Positions 44,638 to 52,738 of a stretch of 64,000 nucleotides of DNA are shown in pieces. This stretch comes from Leuconostoc holzapfelii. Its GTDB lineage: Bacteria; Bacillota; Bacilli; Lactobacillales; Lactobacillaceae. The translations under genes and the position numbers were made by a program. The first letter of the stretch is position 1, and every line of letters starts with the position of its first letter. Location: positions 158,230 to 222,229 of the forward strand of contig NZ_JAAXPO010000003.1 of NCBI RefSeq assembly GCF_012396485.1, written 5' to 3'. The notes beneath the pieces are model-generated. The model saw only the letters and a list, made by a program, of their open reading frames with translations, was not told where the DNA came from and ran no database searches.

Positions 44638-45834
44638 ATGACAAATAAATTTAATACAAAAAATTATGATTACTTAGTTGTTGGTGCTGGACCTTTTGGT
44701 ATGATTTTTGCCTACGAAGCTGCAAAGCGTGGCAAAAAATCCCTCATCGTAGAAAAGCGCCCATATATTGCTGGTAACATGCATACCCATACCGAACATG
44801 GTATTACAGTGCATGATTTCGGTGCCCACATTTTCCATACAGACAATAAAGAAGTCTGGGATTATATTCGACAATTTGCTGAATTCAATGGTTATCAAAA
44901 CCAAGTCGTGGCCAATTATAATGGGACGCTTTATAACTTGCCATTTAATATGAATACCTTTTATCAAATGTGGGGGACTAAAACACCTGCTGAAGCACAA
45001 GCTAAAATTGATGAACAAAAAGCATTAGCCTTAGCTGATTTAGGTGATCGTCAACCACGTAACTTGGAAGAACAAGCGATTTCATTAATTGGAACAGATA
45101 TTTACGAAAAACTCATCAAGGGCTATACGGAAAAGCAATGGGGTCGTCCGGCAACGGAACTACCAGCTTTTATTATTAAGCGTTTACCCGTCCGTTTCAT
45201 CTATGATAACAATTACTTTAATCACCGTTACCAAGGCATTCCAGTGGGTGGTTATACCCAAATCTTTGAACAAATGTTGGCGCAATCAGAAGGTTTGATC
45301 GATGTTTTGACAGACACTGACTTTTTTGATCACAAAGACACTTTGTTGGCTGAGTTCCCTCGTGTATTATATACAGGCATGATTGATCAATTCTTTGATT
45401 ATAAGTTTGGCGAATTAGAATATCGTTCATTGCGTTTCGAACATGAAGTTGTCGATTCTGATAATTATCAAGGCAATGCAGTGATTAACTATACAGATGC
45501 AGAAACACCTTATACTCGTGTGATGGAATGGCGTCATTTTGATGGCTTGGCTGATGAAGGCAAGACGATTATCACACGTGAGTACCCACAAGAGTGGAAC
45601 CGTTCTAAGGAAGCTTATTATCCAGTCAACGATGACAAGAACACCCAAATTTATAAGCAGTATGCAAAAGAAGCCCGTGCTAACCACCCAGAAATTATTT
45701 TTGGTGGTCGCCTAGGTAAGTATCGTTACTTTGATATGGATCAAGTGTTTAACGACGCGCTGAACACAGTACGTGAAGAATTTGATATTGCGACAGATTT
45801 CAACTTTGCACACGACCAGACATCACTGAATTAA
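44638..45834 (+). CDS. glf: UDP-galactopyranose mutase
   Basis: FAD enzyme interconverting UDP-galactopyranose and UDP-galactofuranose, the Galf donor for cell-surface glycans. FAD-binding VVGAGPFGMIFAYEA near 14-28, EKRPYIAGNMHT near 39-50, HDFGAHIFHT near 60-69, and GYTEKQWGRPATELP near 161-175. 398 residues. The ATG at 44638 is preferred over 44575 because GGAG lies 6 nt upstream and homology begins there. Its presence implies galactofuranose in a wall or exopolysaccharide. Confidence 0.94.
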   Translation: MTNKFNTKNYDYLVVGAGPFGMIFAYEAAKRGKKSLIVEKRPYIAGNMHTHTEHGITVHDFGAHIFHTDNKEVWDYIRQFAEFNGYQNQVVANYNGTLYNLPFNMNTFYQMWGTKTPAEAQAKIDEQKALALADLGDRQPRNLEEQAISLIGTDIYEKLIKGYTEKQWGRPATELPAFIIKRLPVRFIYDNNYFNHRYQGIPVGGYTQIFEQMLAQSEGLIDVLTDTDFFDHKDTLLAEFPRVLYTGMIDQFFDYKFGELEYRSLRFEHEVVDSDNYQGNAVINYTDAETPYTRVMEWRHFDGLADEGKTIITREYPQEWNRSKEAYYPVNDDKNTQIYKQYAKEARANHPEIIFGGRLGKYRYFDMDQVFNDALNTVREEFDIATDFNFAHDQTSLN

Positions 45835-45874
45835 CTGTTATTGGTTCTTGAGTTAGCGGATGCATACATTTAAT

Positions 45875-45896
45875 TAGACGGCGACGTCTTTTTTTA
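45875..45896 (+). terminator. Short terminator-like hairpin after glf
   Basis: AGACG/CGTCT stem with GCGA loop and seven T; the stem is only 5-6 bp so read-through to the next gene is likely. Confidence 0.6.
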
Positions 45897-45931
45897 ATTT
45901 TCTATGTTTAATTGGTAAAGAGGGAAAAGTT

Positions 45932-46870
45932 ATGAGTGAACCAAAAGTAAGCGCGGTAATTGTAACCTATAACCGCTTACCTTTATTAAAAGAAGCCATT
46001 CAAAATGTTTTGGCCCAGGACACAACTGCCTTGCAGCATTTAATTGTGGTGAATGGGGCAAGTACGGACGGGACCCAAGATTATTTAGCGACAATCAACG
46101 ACCCACGCGTCATTGTTGAAAACCTAGCCCAAAATCTCGGTGGTGCGGGTGGCTTTAATTGGGGCATTCGCCAATTTATTGAAAAAACATCAGATGATTA
46201 TGTTTGGCTCATGGACGATGATTCCATGCCAACGCCCACGGCGTTAACAAAGTTACTTGATTTATTCGCCTCGCACCCAGCGGGGTGGGCGGCCAGCAAA
46301 GTGGTTTGGACGGATGGTAACTGGTCAAAAATGAATGTGCCGGCCCCAATTCAAGGTACAGCAAAAACGTTGTTACATGACCAGACCCAATGGTTACCGA
46401 TCAAACAAGCAACATTTGTGTCGACCATTTTTTCTCGTGAAGTCATTGCCCAAATTGGACTACCGCAAAAGGAGTATTTCATTTGGGGTGATGATATTGA
46501 ATTTACGCAACGTGCAACACAGGTGAGTGATGGCTATTTTGTGCGTGATTCTATTGTTGTGCATGCGAGTCAAGCCAACCCAAAACCTGGCGATATTGTA
46601 GGCGAATTGGATGAAGCGCGTTTACCCCGATATCATTTCGAATATCGCAATCGGATATTGACCTCGCGCCGACGCCACGCAGTCCTCAAACTTTTAAAAA
46701 CGTTTGTCCACACTGGTTTGGATTTTTTGAAAACATTAGTGTTGCCTGGTGTTCATTTTCGTGGCCGTAAATTAAAAATTATCTTGCAAGGTACTTATCA
46801 AGGTGTCAGATTTCAGCCGGCAATTGAATATGTGACAAGCCCTGGGGAAGACGCCAAAATAAATGATTAA
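45932..46870 (+). CDS. Family 2 glycosyltransferase, possibly galactofuranosyltransferase
   Basis: 312 residues, GT-A fold: VSAVIVTYNRLPLLKEAI at the N-terminus, NLGGAGGFNWGI near 70-81, WLMDDDSMP (metal-binding DDD near 92-94), and WGDDIEFTQRA near 189-199. The NxGGAGGF and WGDDxEF motifs are those of GlfT-like and rhamnosyltransferase-like enzymes, and the glf neighbour makes a Galf transferase the best guess. GAGGG precedes the ATG. No transmembrane helix is clear. Confidence 0.82.
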   Translation: MSEPKVSAVIVTYNRLPLLKEAIQNVLAQDTTALQHLIVVNGASTDGTQDYLATINDPRVIVENLAQNLGGAGGFNWGIRQFIEKTSDDYVWLMDDDSMPTPTALTKLLDLFASHPAGWAASKVVWTDGNWSKMNVPAPIQGTAKTLLHDQTQWLPIKQATFVSTIFSREVIAQIGLPQKEYFIWGDDIEFTQRATQVSDGYFVRDSIVVHASQANPKPGDIVGELDEARLPRYHFEYRNRILTSRRRHAVLKLLKTFVHTGLDFLKTLVLPGVHFRGRKLKIILQGTYQGVRFQPAIEYVTSPGEDAKIND

Positions 46871-46938
46871 TGAGAAAATAAATTCGCTGTTGCTAAGCGT
46901 AATATTTGAGTGTTAAACTGTTATATATTAAAAAATAC

Positions 46939-46998
46939 GTGATATAGTGTCGGATAATGGCCGACTGTCTCTAGCCAACACCAATGTTGGACTATCAC
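46939..46998 (+). promoter_or_regulatory. Purine (guanine-class) riboswitch aptamer
   Basis: P1 GTGATA (46939-46944) with TATCAC (46993-46998). P2 GTCGG/CCGAC with loop ATAATGG; J2/3 TCTCTA; P3 CCAAC/GTTGG with loop ACCAAT; J3/1 ACTAT. The loop GG and CC can form the kissing pairs. The C in ACTAT corresponds to C74 of the B. subtilis xpt aptamer, which reads guanine rather than adenine. It lies directly upstream of a purine permease gene. Confidence 0.82.
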
Positions 46999-47006
46999 AA
47001 ATGCGG

Positions 47007-47039
47007 AATCTGCCGATCATTTGTGATAGGCAGATTTTT
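47007..47039 (+). terminator. Guanine riboswitch terminator with overlapping antiterminator
   Basis: AATCTGCC (47007-47014) pairs with GGCAGATT (47029-47036), T-run from 47035. Competing antiterminator: 46993-47003 (which includes the P1 3' strand) with 47018-47028, 11 bp without mismatch. Guanine binding would hold P1 and allow termination. Confidence 0.8.
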
Positions 47040-47056
47040 GCGTTTAGGAGAGTAAG

Positions 47057-48505
47057 ATGTTGAAGTTTTTTAAGCTCAAGGAAAATAAGACGACGGTCCG
47101 CCGTGAAGTTTTGGCGGGGATCACGACGTTTGTATCCATGGCCTATATTTTCTTTTTGAATCCTCAGATTCTTGGTCAAGCAGGTATTCCTAGCCAGGCC
47201 GTCTTTTTGGCAGCCATATTGGTGGCTGTTTTTGGGACATTGTTTATGGGATTGTTTGCCAACGTCCCATTTGCGTTAGCCCCAGGAATTGGCATGCAAG
47301 CGTATTTCACCTATACAATTGTATTTGGTTTTGGATTTTCATGGCAGCAAGCCTTAGCGATTGTTTTCTTGGTTGGCCTGGTTGATATTGTGATTACACT
47401 ATCGCATGGTCGTCGCGCGATTGTTAAAGGCATTCCAGTGGAATTAAAGGCAGCCATTGGTGGTGGAATTGGTATGTTTGTGACCTATATTGGGTTGAAA
47501 AATGCGGGTTTCATCAACTTCTTAGTTGATGGTGCTAACATTAAGACCGTCAATGATCAGGCCTACACGGGTAAAGCAACTGGCGCAATCCACTCGCTTT
47601 TGGCCAATGGTGGTGTGACACCTGAATTGACAAAGTTTAATGAACCAGCTGTTTTGTTAGCGCTCATCGGCTTTATTTTGTTGGTTATTTTGGTGATGCG
47701 CCGCGTGCCTGGGGCATTTTTGATCACACTCGTGGCAACGACGTTAATCGGTATTCCCATGGGCGTGACCAATACGCACATTCAACCTGGTTCATCTGTT
47801 GGTTCAGCTTTTCACCAACTTGGTGGCGTTTTCGGTCAAGCGTTTGGCGCACAAGGCATGGGGAGTTTATTTACCGACTGGCATCATGCCTCACTCGCCA
47901 TCGTGACAATTTTTGCCATGGGCTTGACAGGCTTGTTTGATGCCATTGGTACCCTGATTGGTATTGGTAACCAAACGGGTATTTTCTCTCAAGCTGATAC
48001 CAAAGCTTTTGAAGAAAACAATGGCTTTAATTCTAAAATGGATCGTGCATTGGTTGTGGATACGTTTACTACAGCTTTTGCCGGTATTGCGGGGACATCG
48101 AATACGACGACATTTATTGAATCAGCTGCTGGGATTGCCGCAGGTGCCCGGACAGGATTAGCCAACATTGTGACAGCGCTAGGTTTTGGTCTGATGGTGA
48201 TTTTTGCGCCGTTGGTTAGTGTGATTCCTTCAGCAGCGACCGCACCTTTACTCATTTTAGTCGGTATCATGATGATGGGTGAATTCAAAAAAATTGCCTG
48301 GGAAAACTTAGAAGTGGCCATTCCAGCCTTCTTTACTTCAGTGTTTATGGCCTTTTCATATTCAATTTCATACGGCATTGCTGCAGGATTTATCTTCTTT
48401 ATCATCGTGAAGGTTGCCTTAGGTAAGTTTAAAGAGATTTCACCAGTACTTTTGATTGTGTCGCTGTTCTTCTTAATCAACTTTATTGTTTTGGCTGTGA
48501 TGTAA
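47057..48505 (+). CDS. NCS2/AzgA-type purine permease (guanine/hypoxanthine)
   Basis: 482 residues, 12-14 hydrophobic segments. N-terminal TVRREVLAGITTFVSMAYIFFLNPQIL and the NVPFALAPGIGMQAYFTY block identify the AzgA-like branch, close to Bacillus PbuG. GLFDAIGTLIG and AGIAGTSNTTTFIESAAGIAAGARTG are further family signatures. TAGGAGAG precedes the ATG. A guanine-class riboswitch with terminator controls it, supporting guanine/hypoxanthine uptake. Own terminator downstream. Confidence 0.92.
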   Translation: MLKFFKLKENKTTVRREVLAGITTFVSMAYIFFLNPQILGQAGIPSQAVFLAAILVAVFGTLFMGLFANVPFALAPGIGMQAYFTYTIVFGFGFSWQQALAIVFLVGLVDIVITLSHGRRAIVKGIPVELKAAIGGGIGMFVTYIGLKNAGFINFLVDGANIKTVNDQAYTGKATGAIHSLLANGGVTPELTKFNEPAVLLALIGFILLVILVMRRVPGAFLITLVATTLIGIPMGVTNTHIQPGSSVGSAFHQLGGVFGQAFGAQGMGSLFTDWHHASLAIVTIFAMGLTGLFDAIGTLIGIGNQTGIFSQADTKAFEENNGFNSKMDRALVVDTFTTAFAGIAGTSNTTTFIESAAGIAAGARTGLANIVTALGFGLMVIFAPLVSVIPSAATAPLLILVGIMMMGEFKKIAWENLEVAIPAFFTSVFMAFSYSISYGIAAGFIFFIIVKVALGKFKEISPVLLIVSLFFLINFIVLAVM

Positions 48506-48525
48506 TCAACACGTTGAATCTCATA

Positions 48526-48552
48526 AAAAACCGCCGTTCAGGTGGTTTTTTT
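48526..48552 (+). terminator. Terminator of the NCS2 permease gene
   Basis: ACCGCC/GGTGGT stem (one G.T) with GTTCA loop, T-run of seven. Confidence 0.85.
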
Positions 48553-48566
48553 GATACAATATTAAT

Positions 48567-48791
48567 ATGAAAACAGGAACAGTAAAAATTTGGCAAAAAG
48601 AACGTGGCTACGGCTACATTACCCCCGATGCTGGCGGCGACGACGTCTATGTGCACTTCAATGGGATTGATATGGAGGGATTCAAGTCCCTTAATCAAGG
48701 CGAAAAAGTGAGTTATGTCTTAGTCCAGGGGTATCAAGCTTATCAAGCAGCACATGTTAGGCCCATCATGAAAAAGGCATCAGAAGTATAA
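48567..48791 (+). CDS. Cold-shock-domain-like small protein
   Basis: 74 residues beginning MKTGTVKIWQKERGYGYITPDAGGDDVYVHFNGI, a cold-shock fold with RNP1-like GYGYI and RNP2-like VYVHF, so a single-strand nucleic-acid binder is expected. It differs from true Csp proteins (KWFN..KGFGFI), so the chaperone role is uncertain. No Shine-Dalgarno. An extended -10 TGA-TACAAT (48555-48560) ends 6 nt before the ATG, immediately after the permease terminator, suggesting a leaderless mRNA. Stop overlaps the next ATG. Confidence 0.8.
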   Translation: MKTGTVKIWQKERGYGYITPDAGGDDVYVHFNGIDMEGFKSLNQGEKVSYVLVQGYQAYQAAHVRPIMKKASEV

Positions 48792-49342
48792 TGGCGGAAC
48801 GCGAGCAAGTCCGAGATGCCCAAACCGTTTATGAAGGGCCGATTTTTAGTGTTGAAAAACAAGCAGTGACGCTTTTTAACGGTAAAACATCTCAGCGAGA
48901 TATTGTCCATCATGTGCCAGCGATTGCCGTGATGGCGTTTCCTGATGAGGATCACATGCTTCTGGAAAAGCAGTATCGGGCAACGATTGGGGATTTCATT
49001 TTAGAAATTCCTGCTGGTAAGCTCGACGCGCGTGATTTTAACGAGCCGGAACACGCCGTTATTCGTGAGTTAAATGAGGAACTACGGGTGTCAGCGGGTC
49101 ATATTCAACGCGTTACCGGATTTTATGAAACAGTGGGCTTTTCAGATGCCTACATGCACCTTTATATTGCGCGTGATTTACAGCCAATTCCAGTGGCCAA
49201 CCAGTTACCCCGCGATTTAGGGGAATCACTTGACATTGAGTCCGTGTCCTTTGATGCGTTGAAACGTTTGTTTGAAGCGGGTGAAATCAACGACCAAAAG
49301 ACGTTGACGGCTTTCTTATATTGGTCATATTTGCGAGGTTAA
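48791..49342 (+). CDS. NUDIX hydrolase, ADP-ribose pyrophosphatase type
   Basis: 183 residues. Nudix box region from about 74 to 98 (IPAGKLDA then EPEHAVIRELNEELRV), with REL-EE catalytic residues; Arg replaces the glycine at the EExG position and spacing after the first Gly is longer than the consensus. N-terminal VYEGPIFSVEKQAVTLFNG is typical of ADP-ribose pyrophosphatases (NudF). Coupled to the cold-shock-like gene (TAATG). Confidence 0.85.
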   Translation: MAEREQVRDAQTVYEGPIFSVEKQAVTLFNGKTSQRDIVHHVPAIAVMAFPDEDHMLLEKQYRATIGDFILEIPAGKLDARDFNEPEHAVIRELNEELRVSAGHIQRVTGFYETVGFSDAYMHLYIARDLQPIPVANQLPRDLGESLDIESVSFDALKRLFEAGEINDQKTLTAFLYWSYLRG

Positions 49343-49343
49343 A

Positions 49344-49640
49344 ATGTCAGAAGAACTATCACGTCGGGCTGCAAAAAAAGAACAAAAACAGCGCGATAAA
49401 GAGCGTCAACGGGTAGAAAAGGCGTATGCAAAAGCCCACCCAACACCCATTACGGTGGTTACGCCTGAAACGCGAGAAGAAATGCGGCGCACCCGCAAAG
49501 GCCGCTATGAACTGGGGTCAGATGGTAAATTAACGGCTAATGGCAAGGCTAAGCGCCTAACCCATCGCTATAACGTAGCGATTGTATGTTTAGTCTTATT
49601 AATTATTGCGACCTATGTTTTTTTCTTCTTCGTGAACTAA
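49344..49640 (+). CDS. Small basic protein with one C-terminal membrane helix
   Basis: 98 residues. A highly charged N-terminal half (RRAAKKEQKQRDKERQRVEKAYAK) is probably a coiled coil; a single hydrophobic helix at about 76-97 forms the C-terminus. Family not recognised; small tail-anchored proteins of this kind follow NUDIX genes in lactobacilli. GAGG lies 7 nt before the ATG. Function unknown. Confidence 0.65.
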   Translation: MSEELSRRAAKKEQKQRDKERQRVEKAYAKAHPTPITVVTPETREEMRRTRKGRYELGSDGKLTANGKAKRLTHRYNVAIVCLVLLIIATYVFFFFVN

Positions 49641-49688
49641 CCAAATTACACAACACAGCAGATTTTTTAATGAGAAAGGAAGGGGCAG

Positions 49689-49721
49689 TTGGGCAAAGAT
49701 GCAGCAACTGTCGCCAAATAA
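49689..49721 (+). CDS. Possible 10-codon leader ORF upstream of mtnN
   Basis: AGGAAGGGG is followed a few bases later by a TTG opening a 10-codon frame (MGKDAATVAK) that stops 3 nt before the mtnN ATG and in the same frame. mtnN has no Shine-Dalgarno of its own. Same arrangement as at glk and rluD. Confidence 0.35.
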   Translation: MGKDAATVAK

Positions 49722-49724
49722 CGT

Positions 49725-50399
49725 ATGAAAATTGGAATTATAACGCCAATGGCGGAAGAAAAGATTGCTTTGATTGCTGCATTGGAAAATGTCACAACCA
49801 AGCAACATGGCGGCACTGAAATTACCAGTGGCCATTATCGTGGCCATGAAGTGATCTTAACCGAATCTGGGATTGGAAAGGTCGCAGCAGCTTCAGCAAC
49901 AGCCTTGATGATTGACAACTTCCAACCTGACTTGGTCGTTAACACGGGTTCAGCTGGGGCATTAGACCCTGATTTGAAAATTGGGGATGAAGTGGTTGGC
50001 ACCCAAGTGGCTTATTCAGATGTTGATGTGACGGTGTTTGGTTATGCCTTTGGCCAAGTGCCAAACAAGCCATTGTTTTATGAAGCCGATCCAACGGTTG
50101 TTAAGGACTTTGAACAACTAGCGGCTGTGAAAGAAGGTTTGATTGTATCTGGGGATCAATTTGTTCAAGATGCAGCCAAGCAACGTATCTTGTCCCACTT
50201 CCCAAATGCCTTGGTTGCTGAAATGGAAGCAGCTGCGGTTGCTCAAGTTGCCTACCAATTTGGCACGCCATTTATTGTGCTACGAGGCGTGTCTGACTTA
50301 GCCAATGGCGATTCTGGCGTGGTATTTGATGATTATGTGATTGAAGCAGGTAAGGCTTCAGCCAAGTTGTTGTTATCATATCTTGATAGCAAAGCATAA
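49725..50399 (+). CDS. mtnN: 5'-methylthioadenosine/S-adenosylhomocysteine nucleosidase
   Basis: Hydrolyses methylthioadenosine and S-adenosylhomocysteine, recycling SAM by-products and feeding the AI-2 precursor pathway. MKIGIITPMAEE at the N-terminus, VNTGSAGAL near 72-80, and VAEMEAAAVAQVA plus RGVSDLAN with the catalytic Glu/Asp near 166-200. 224 residues. No ribosome-binding site within 15 nt of the ATG; a good one lies about 40 nt upstream before a tiny ORF. Confidence 0.93.
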   Translation: MKIGIITPMAEEKIALIAALENVTTKQHGGTEITSGHYRGHEVILTESGIGKVAAASATALMIDNFQPDLVVNTGSAGALDPDLKIGDEVVGTQVAYSDVDVTVFGYAFGQVPNKPLFYEADPTVVKDFEQLAAVKEGLIVSGDQFVQDAAKQRILSHFPNALVAEMEAAAVAQVAYQFGTPFIVLRGVSDLANGDSGVVFDDYVIEAGKASAKLLLSYLDSKA

Positions 50400-50465
50400 T
50401 TGAGACCGCGTGAGCGGTCTTTTGTTTTAATTAACTCGTTAAAAGTAAGAGATAAGGATTTAAAA

Positions 50466-51122
50466 ATGATTACAAGTTATAATTTTCAAGGGATGGGTGA
50501 TGTACTTGTCATTATCTTAGCACCAAATGCCGCTAATCAAAGCGTGACAACTCATGGCCAAGTGACACGCATTGAAGATGCTAGTACCCAAGTTGCCACT
50601 GGTTTTAATCTTGCGGGGGTTGGGGCACAACTTGGCTTAACGGCCGTTCAAGGACAGGTCGTATTGACTGCTGATCAGGTTGATCAGGTGAATGCGTTAC
50701 TAGCAGAAGCTGGCTTTGAAGAGCAATTAGTTGTGTCACCATCCAAGTTGGTGATTGGTCGGGTCGAAAAGATGACGGTGCATCCTGATTCTGATCATTT
50801 GCATGTGACCACAACCGCCGTTGGTGATGGTCAGACACTGCAAATTGTGTCAGGATCACCAAATATGCGTGAAGGCATTAAAGTTGTGGTCGCACAACCA
50901 GGCACGATGATGCCATCAGGCGCCTTAATTTGGGATGGCGCTTTGCGCGGTGTGCAATCAAGTGGCATGATTGTGTCAGGTCGCGAACTCAAATTGCCAG
51001 CGGCACCAGATAAGCCAGGTGCTTTGGTATTACCAGAAGACTTTGGCGAAGTTGGGACAGTGTTTGATTTTGCTCAGGCGCAGAACTTGTATACAGATCA
51101 CTTAGTGGATACAAATTATTAA
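50466..51122 (+). CDS. ytpR: YtpR family tRNA-binding-domain protein
   Basis: 218 residues. The C-terminal tRNA-binding OB-fold (EMAP/Phe-tRNA synthetase beta N-terminal type) spans about 90-190: VIGRVEKMTVHPDSDHLHVTT and GSPNMREGIKVVVAQPGTMMPSG. The N-terminal part is DUF4479. Cellular role unknown. The frame opens at 50400, but the ATG at 50466 has AAGGA 8 nt upstream. Followed directly by a 47-residue ORF and murC. Confidence 0.87.
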   Translation: MITSYNFQGMGDVLVIILAPNAANQSVTTHGQVTRIEDASTQVATGFNLAGVGAQLGLTAVQGQVVLTADQVDQVNALLAEAGFEEQLVVSPSKLVIGRVEKMTVHPDSDHLHVTTTAVGDGQTLQIVSGSPNMREGIKVVVAQPGTMMPSGALIWDGALRGVQSSGMIVSGRELKLPAAPDKPGALVLPEDFGEVGTVFDFAQAQNLYTDHLVDTNY

Positions 51123-51123
51123 G

Positions 51124-51267
51124 ATGGCAACACAAGAAAAAATTCAAAATGCGCGGCGGACGTATCGGACGCTCAATGATGAAAACGCGCAGTATAAAAA
51201 ATTAATATTTGAGTTACGAAAAGGTGAATTACAATACTTTACTTTCGTGGCGGTTGAGGAGCAATAA
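51124..51267 (+). CDS. 47-residue protein of unknown function between ytpR and murC
   Basis: MATQEKIQNARRTYRTLNDE begins a 47-residue frame that is mostly helical and charged. It starts one base after the ytpR stop and its own stop overlaps the murC ATG (TAATG). The tight packing on both sides and the murC ribosome-binding site (GAGGAG) inside its last codons support translation. No family recognised. Confidence 0.55.
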   Translation: MATQEKIQNARRTYRTLNDENAQYKKLIFELRKGELQYFTFVAVEEQ

Positions 51268-52601
51268 TGGCGAACACATATTATTTTATTGGTATTAAAG
51301 GTACAGGTATGGGGCCATTGGCGCAAATATTACATGATCAAGGCCATGTCGTATTAGGATCAGATATTGATACCTATACTTATACGCAAGCACCATTGGA
51401 AGCGGCGGGGATTGAAATTTTACCGTTTGCTGCGGCCAATGTCGATGCGCATCAGGCGGCCATTTTTATTCGAGGGAATGCCTTTACCGACGAGCATGTC
51501 GAAGTTGCCCGAGCCCTTGAACTTGGCGTTAAGATGATGACTTATCCGGATGCGGTGCAAGACCAAATTGCGCAAACAACGTCGATTGCCGTAGCTGGTG
51601 CGCACGGGAAAACGTCAACAACTGGTCTGCTGGCTCATGTTTTGAAAAACATTGCGCCAACGTCATATTTGATTGGGGATGGCACCGGTCGTGGCGTACC
51701 AAATTCGCAATTTTTCGTGGTAGAAGCGGATGAATATCGCCGTCACTTCAAAGATTATGCGCCTGATTACGCTATTTTGACAAATATTGATTTTGATCAT
51801 CCCGATTATTATCAAGACATTGACGATGTGACAGCGGCTTTTGCCGATTTTGCGGATAACGTGAAAAAAGCGATTTTTGCTTGGGGTGATGATCCGCATT
51901 TGCGGGGATTGCAACCCAATGCTGACGTTTATTATTACGGGACGAATCCTGATCGTGATGATTTTGTCGCCACAAATATTCGCAAATCAACGCAAGGCTC
52001 ACATTTTGACGTGCAATTCCGTGGCGAAGCCTTAGGTGAGTTTGCCGTGCCGTTGTTTGGCCAACACAGTATTTTAAATGCGCTGGCGGTTATTGCAGTG
52101 GCCTACATGGAAAAGGTTGATCTCAACTTGATTCGGGAATTCTTGATGACGTATCAAGGGGTCAAGCGCCGCTTTAGCGAAAAGCAAATCGCCGATATCA
52201 CAGTGATCGATGACTATGCGCATCATCCGACAGAAATTGATGCGACCTTGGATGCTGCCCGCCAGAAATATCCTAACAAGCAAATTATTGCGATTTTCCA
52301 ACCGCATACTTATTCTCGTGTGATTGCCTATAAAGATGAATTTGCCAAAAGCTTAGAGGCGGCCGATAAAGTCTTTTTAGCTAATATCTTTGGTTCAGCC
52401 CGCGAACAAGCAGGTGCCGTGACGTCTGCAGAAATTGGTGCGGAAATTAGCAAGTTTGGTGGCATCATCACAGAAGATAGCATGAGTTTATTGATGCCAT
52501 TTGAAAATGCTGTGATGGTCTTTATGGGGGCAGGTGATATTGAAAAATATGAATTTGCCTACGAAAAGTTGATCGGACAACTTCGGACAGATTTACAATA
52601 A
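51267..52601 (+). CDS. murC: UDP-N-acetylmuramate--L-alanine ligase
   Basis: ATP-dependent addition of L-Ala to UDP-MurNAc in peptidoglycan synthesis. N-terminal FIGIKGTGMGPLAQIL, P-loop AHGKTSTTG near 112-120, EADEYRRHF near 153, and DDYAHHPTEI near 312. 444 residues. GAGGAG lies 5-6 nt before the ATG, within the preceding small ORF. Confidence 0.95.
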   Translation: MANTYYFIGIKGTGMGPLAQILHDQGHVVLGSDIDTYTYTQAPLEAAGIEILPFAAANVDAHQAAIFIRGNAFTDEHVEVARALELGVKMMTYPDAVQDQIAQTTSIAVAGAHGKTSTTGLLAHVLKNIAPTSYLIGDGTGRGVPNSQFFVVEADEYRRHFKDYAPDYAILTNIDFDHPDYYQDIDDVTAAFADFADNVKKAIFAWGDDPHLRGLQPNADVYYYGTNPDRDDFVATNIRKSTQGSHFDVQFRGEALGEFAVPLFGQHSILNALAVIAVAYMEKVDLNLIREFLMTYQGVKRRFSEKQIADITVIDDYAHHPTEIDATLDAARQKYPNKQIIAIFQPHTYSRVIAYKDEFAKSLEAADKVFLANIFGSAREQAGAVTSAEIGAEISKFGGIITEDSMSLLMPFENAVMVFMGAGDIEKYEFAYEKLIGQLRTDLQ

Positions 52602-52646
52602 ACACTGGCTTTTTGAAACAGATTAATGTTAATTTAAACGTTGGTT

Positions 52647-52655
52647 TGATATAAT
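52647..52655 (+). promoter_or_regulatory. Extended -10 promoter of the Bax-inhibitor-1 family gene
   Basis: TGA followed by TATAAT (52650-52655), about 85 nt before the ATG; -35 weak. Confidence 0.55.
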
Positions 52656-52664
52656 AGATGCAAC

Positions 52665-52709
52665 CCAAGTTGGTGTTGATATGACAAATGTGATATTAAC
52701 TGAACTTGG
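52665..52709 (+). other. Long leader hairpin before the Bax-inhibitor-1 family gene
   Basis: CCAAGTT (52665-52671) with AACTTGG (52703-52709), then GTTGATAT (52675-52682) with ATATTAAC (52693-52700, one G.T), 10-nt loop. It begins about at the predicted +1 region and has no T-run after it, so it is a 5' structure rather than a terminator. Confidence 0.5.
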
Positions 52710-52738
52710 TAAACTAGTTTTAATGCGAGGAGACTCAA

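Noticed and set aside
49670..49819. Cys-rich 49-codon ORF overlapping mtnN
   Set aside because: It lies almost entirely within mtnN in another frame, and its apparent Cys pattern is a by-product of the overlapping coding sequence.
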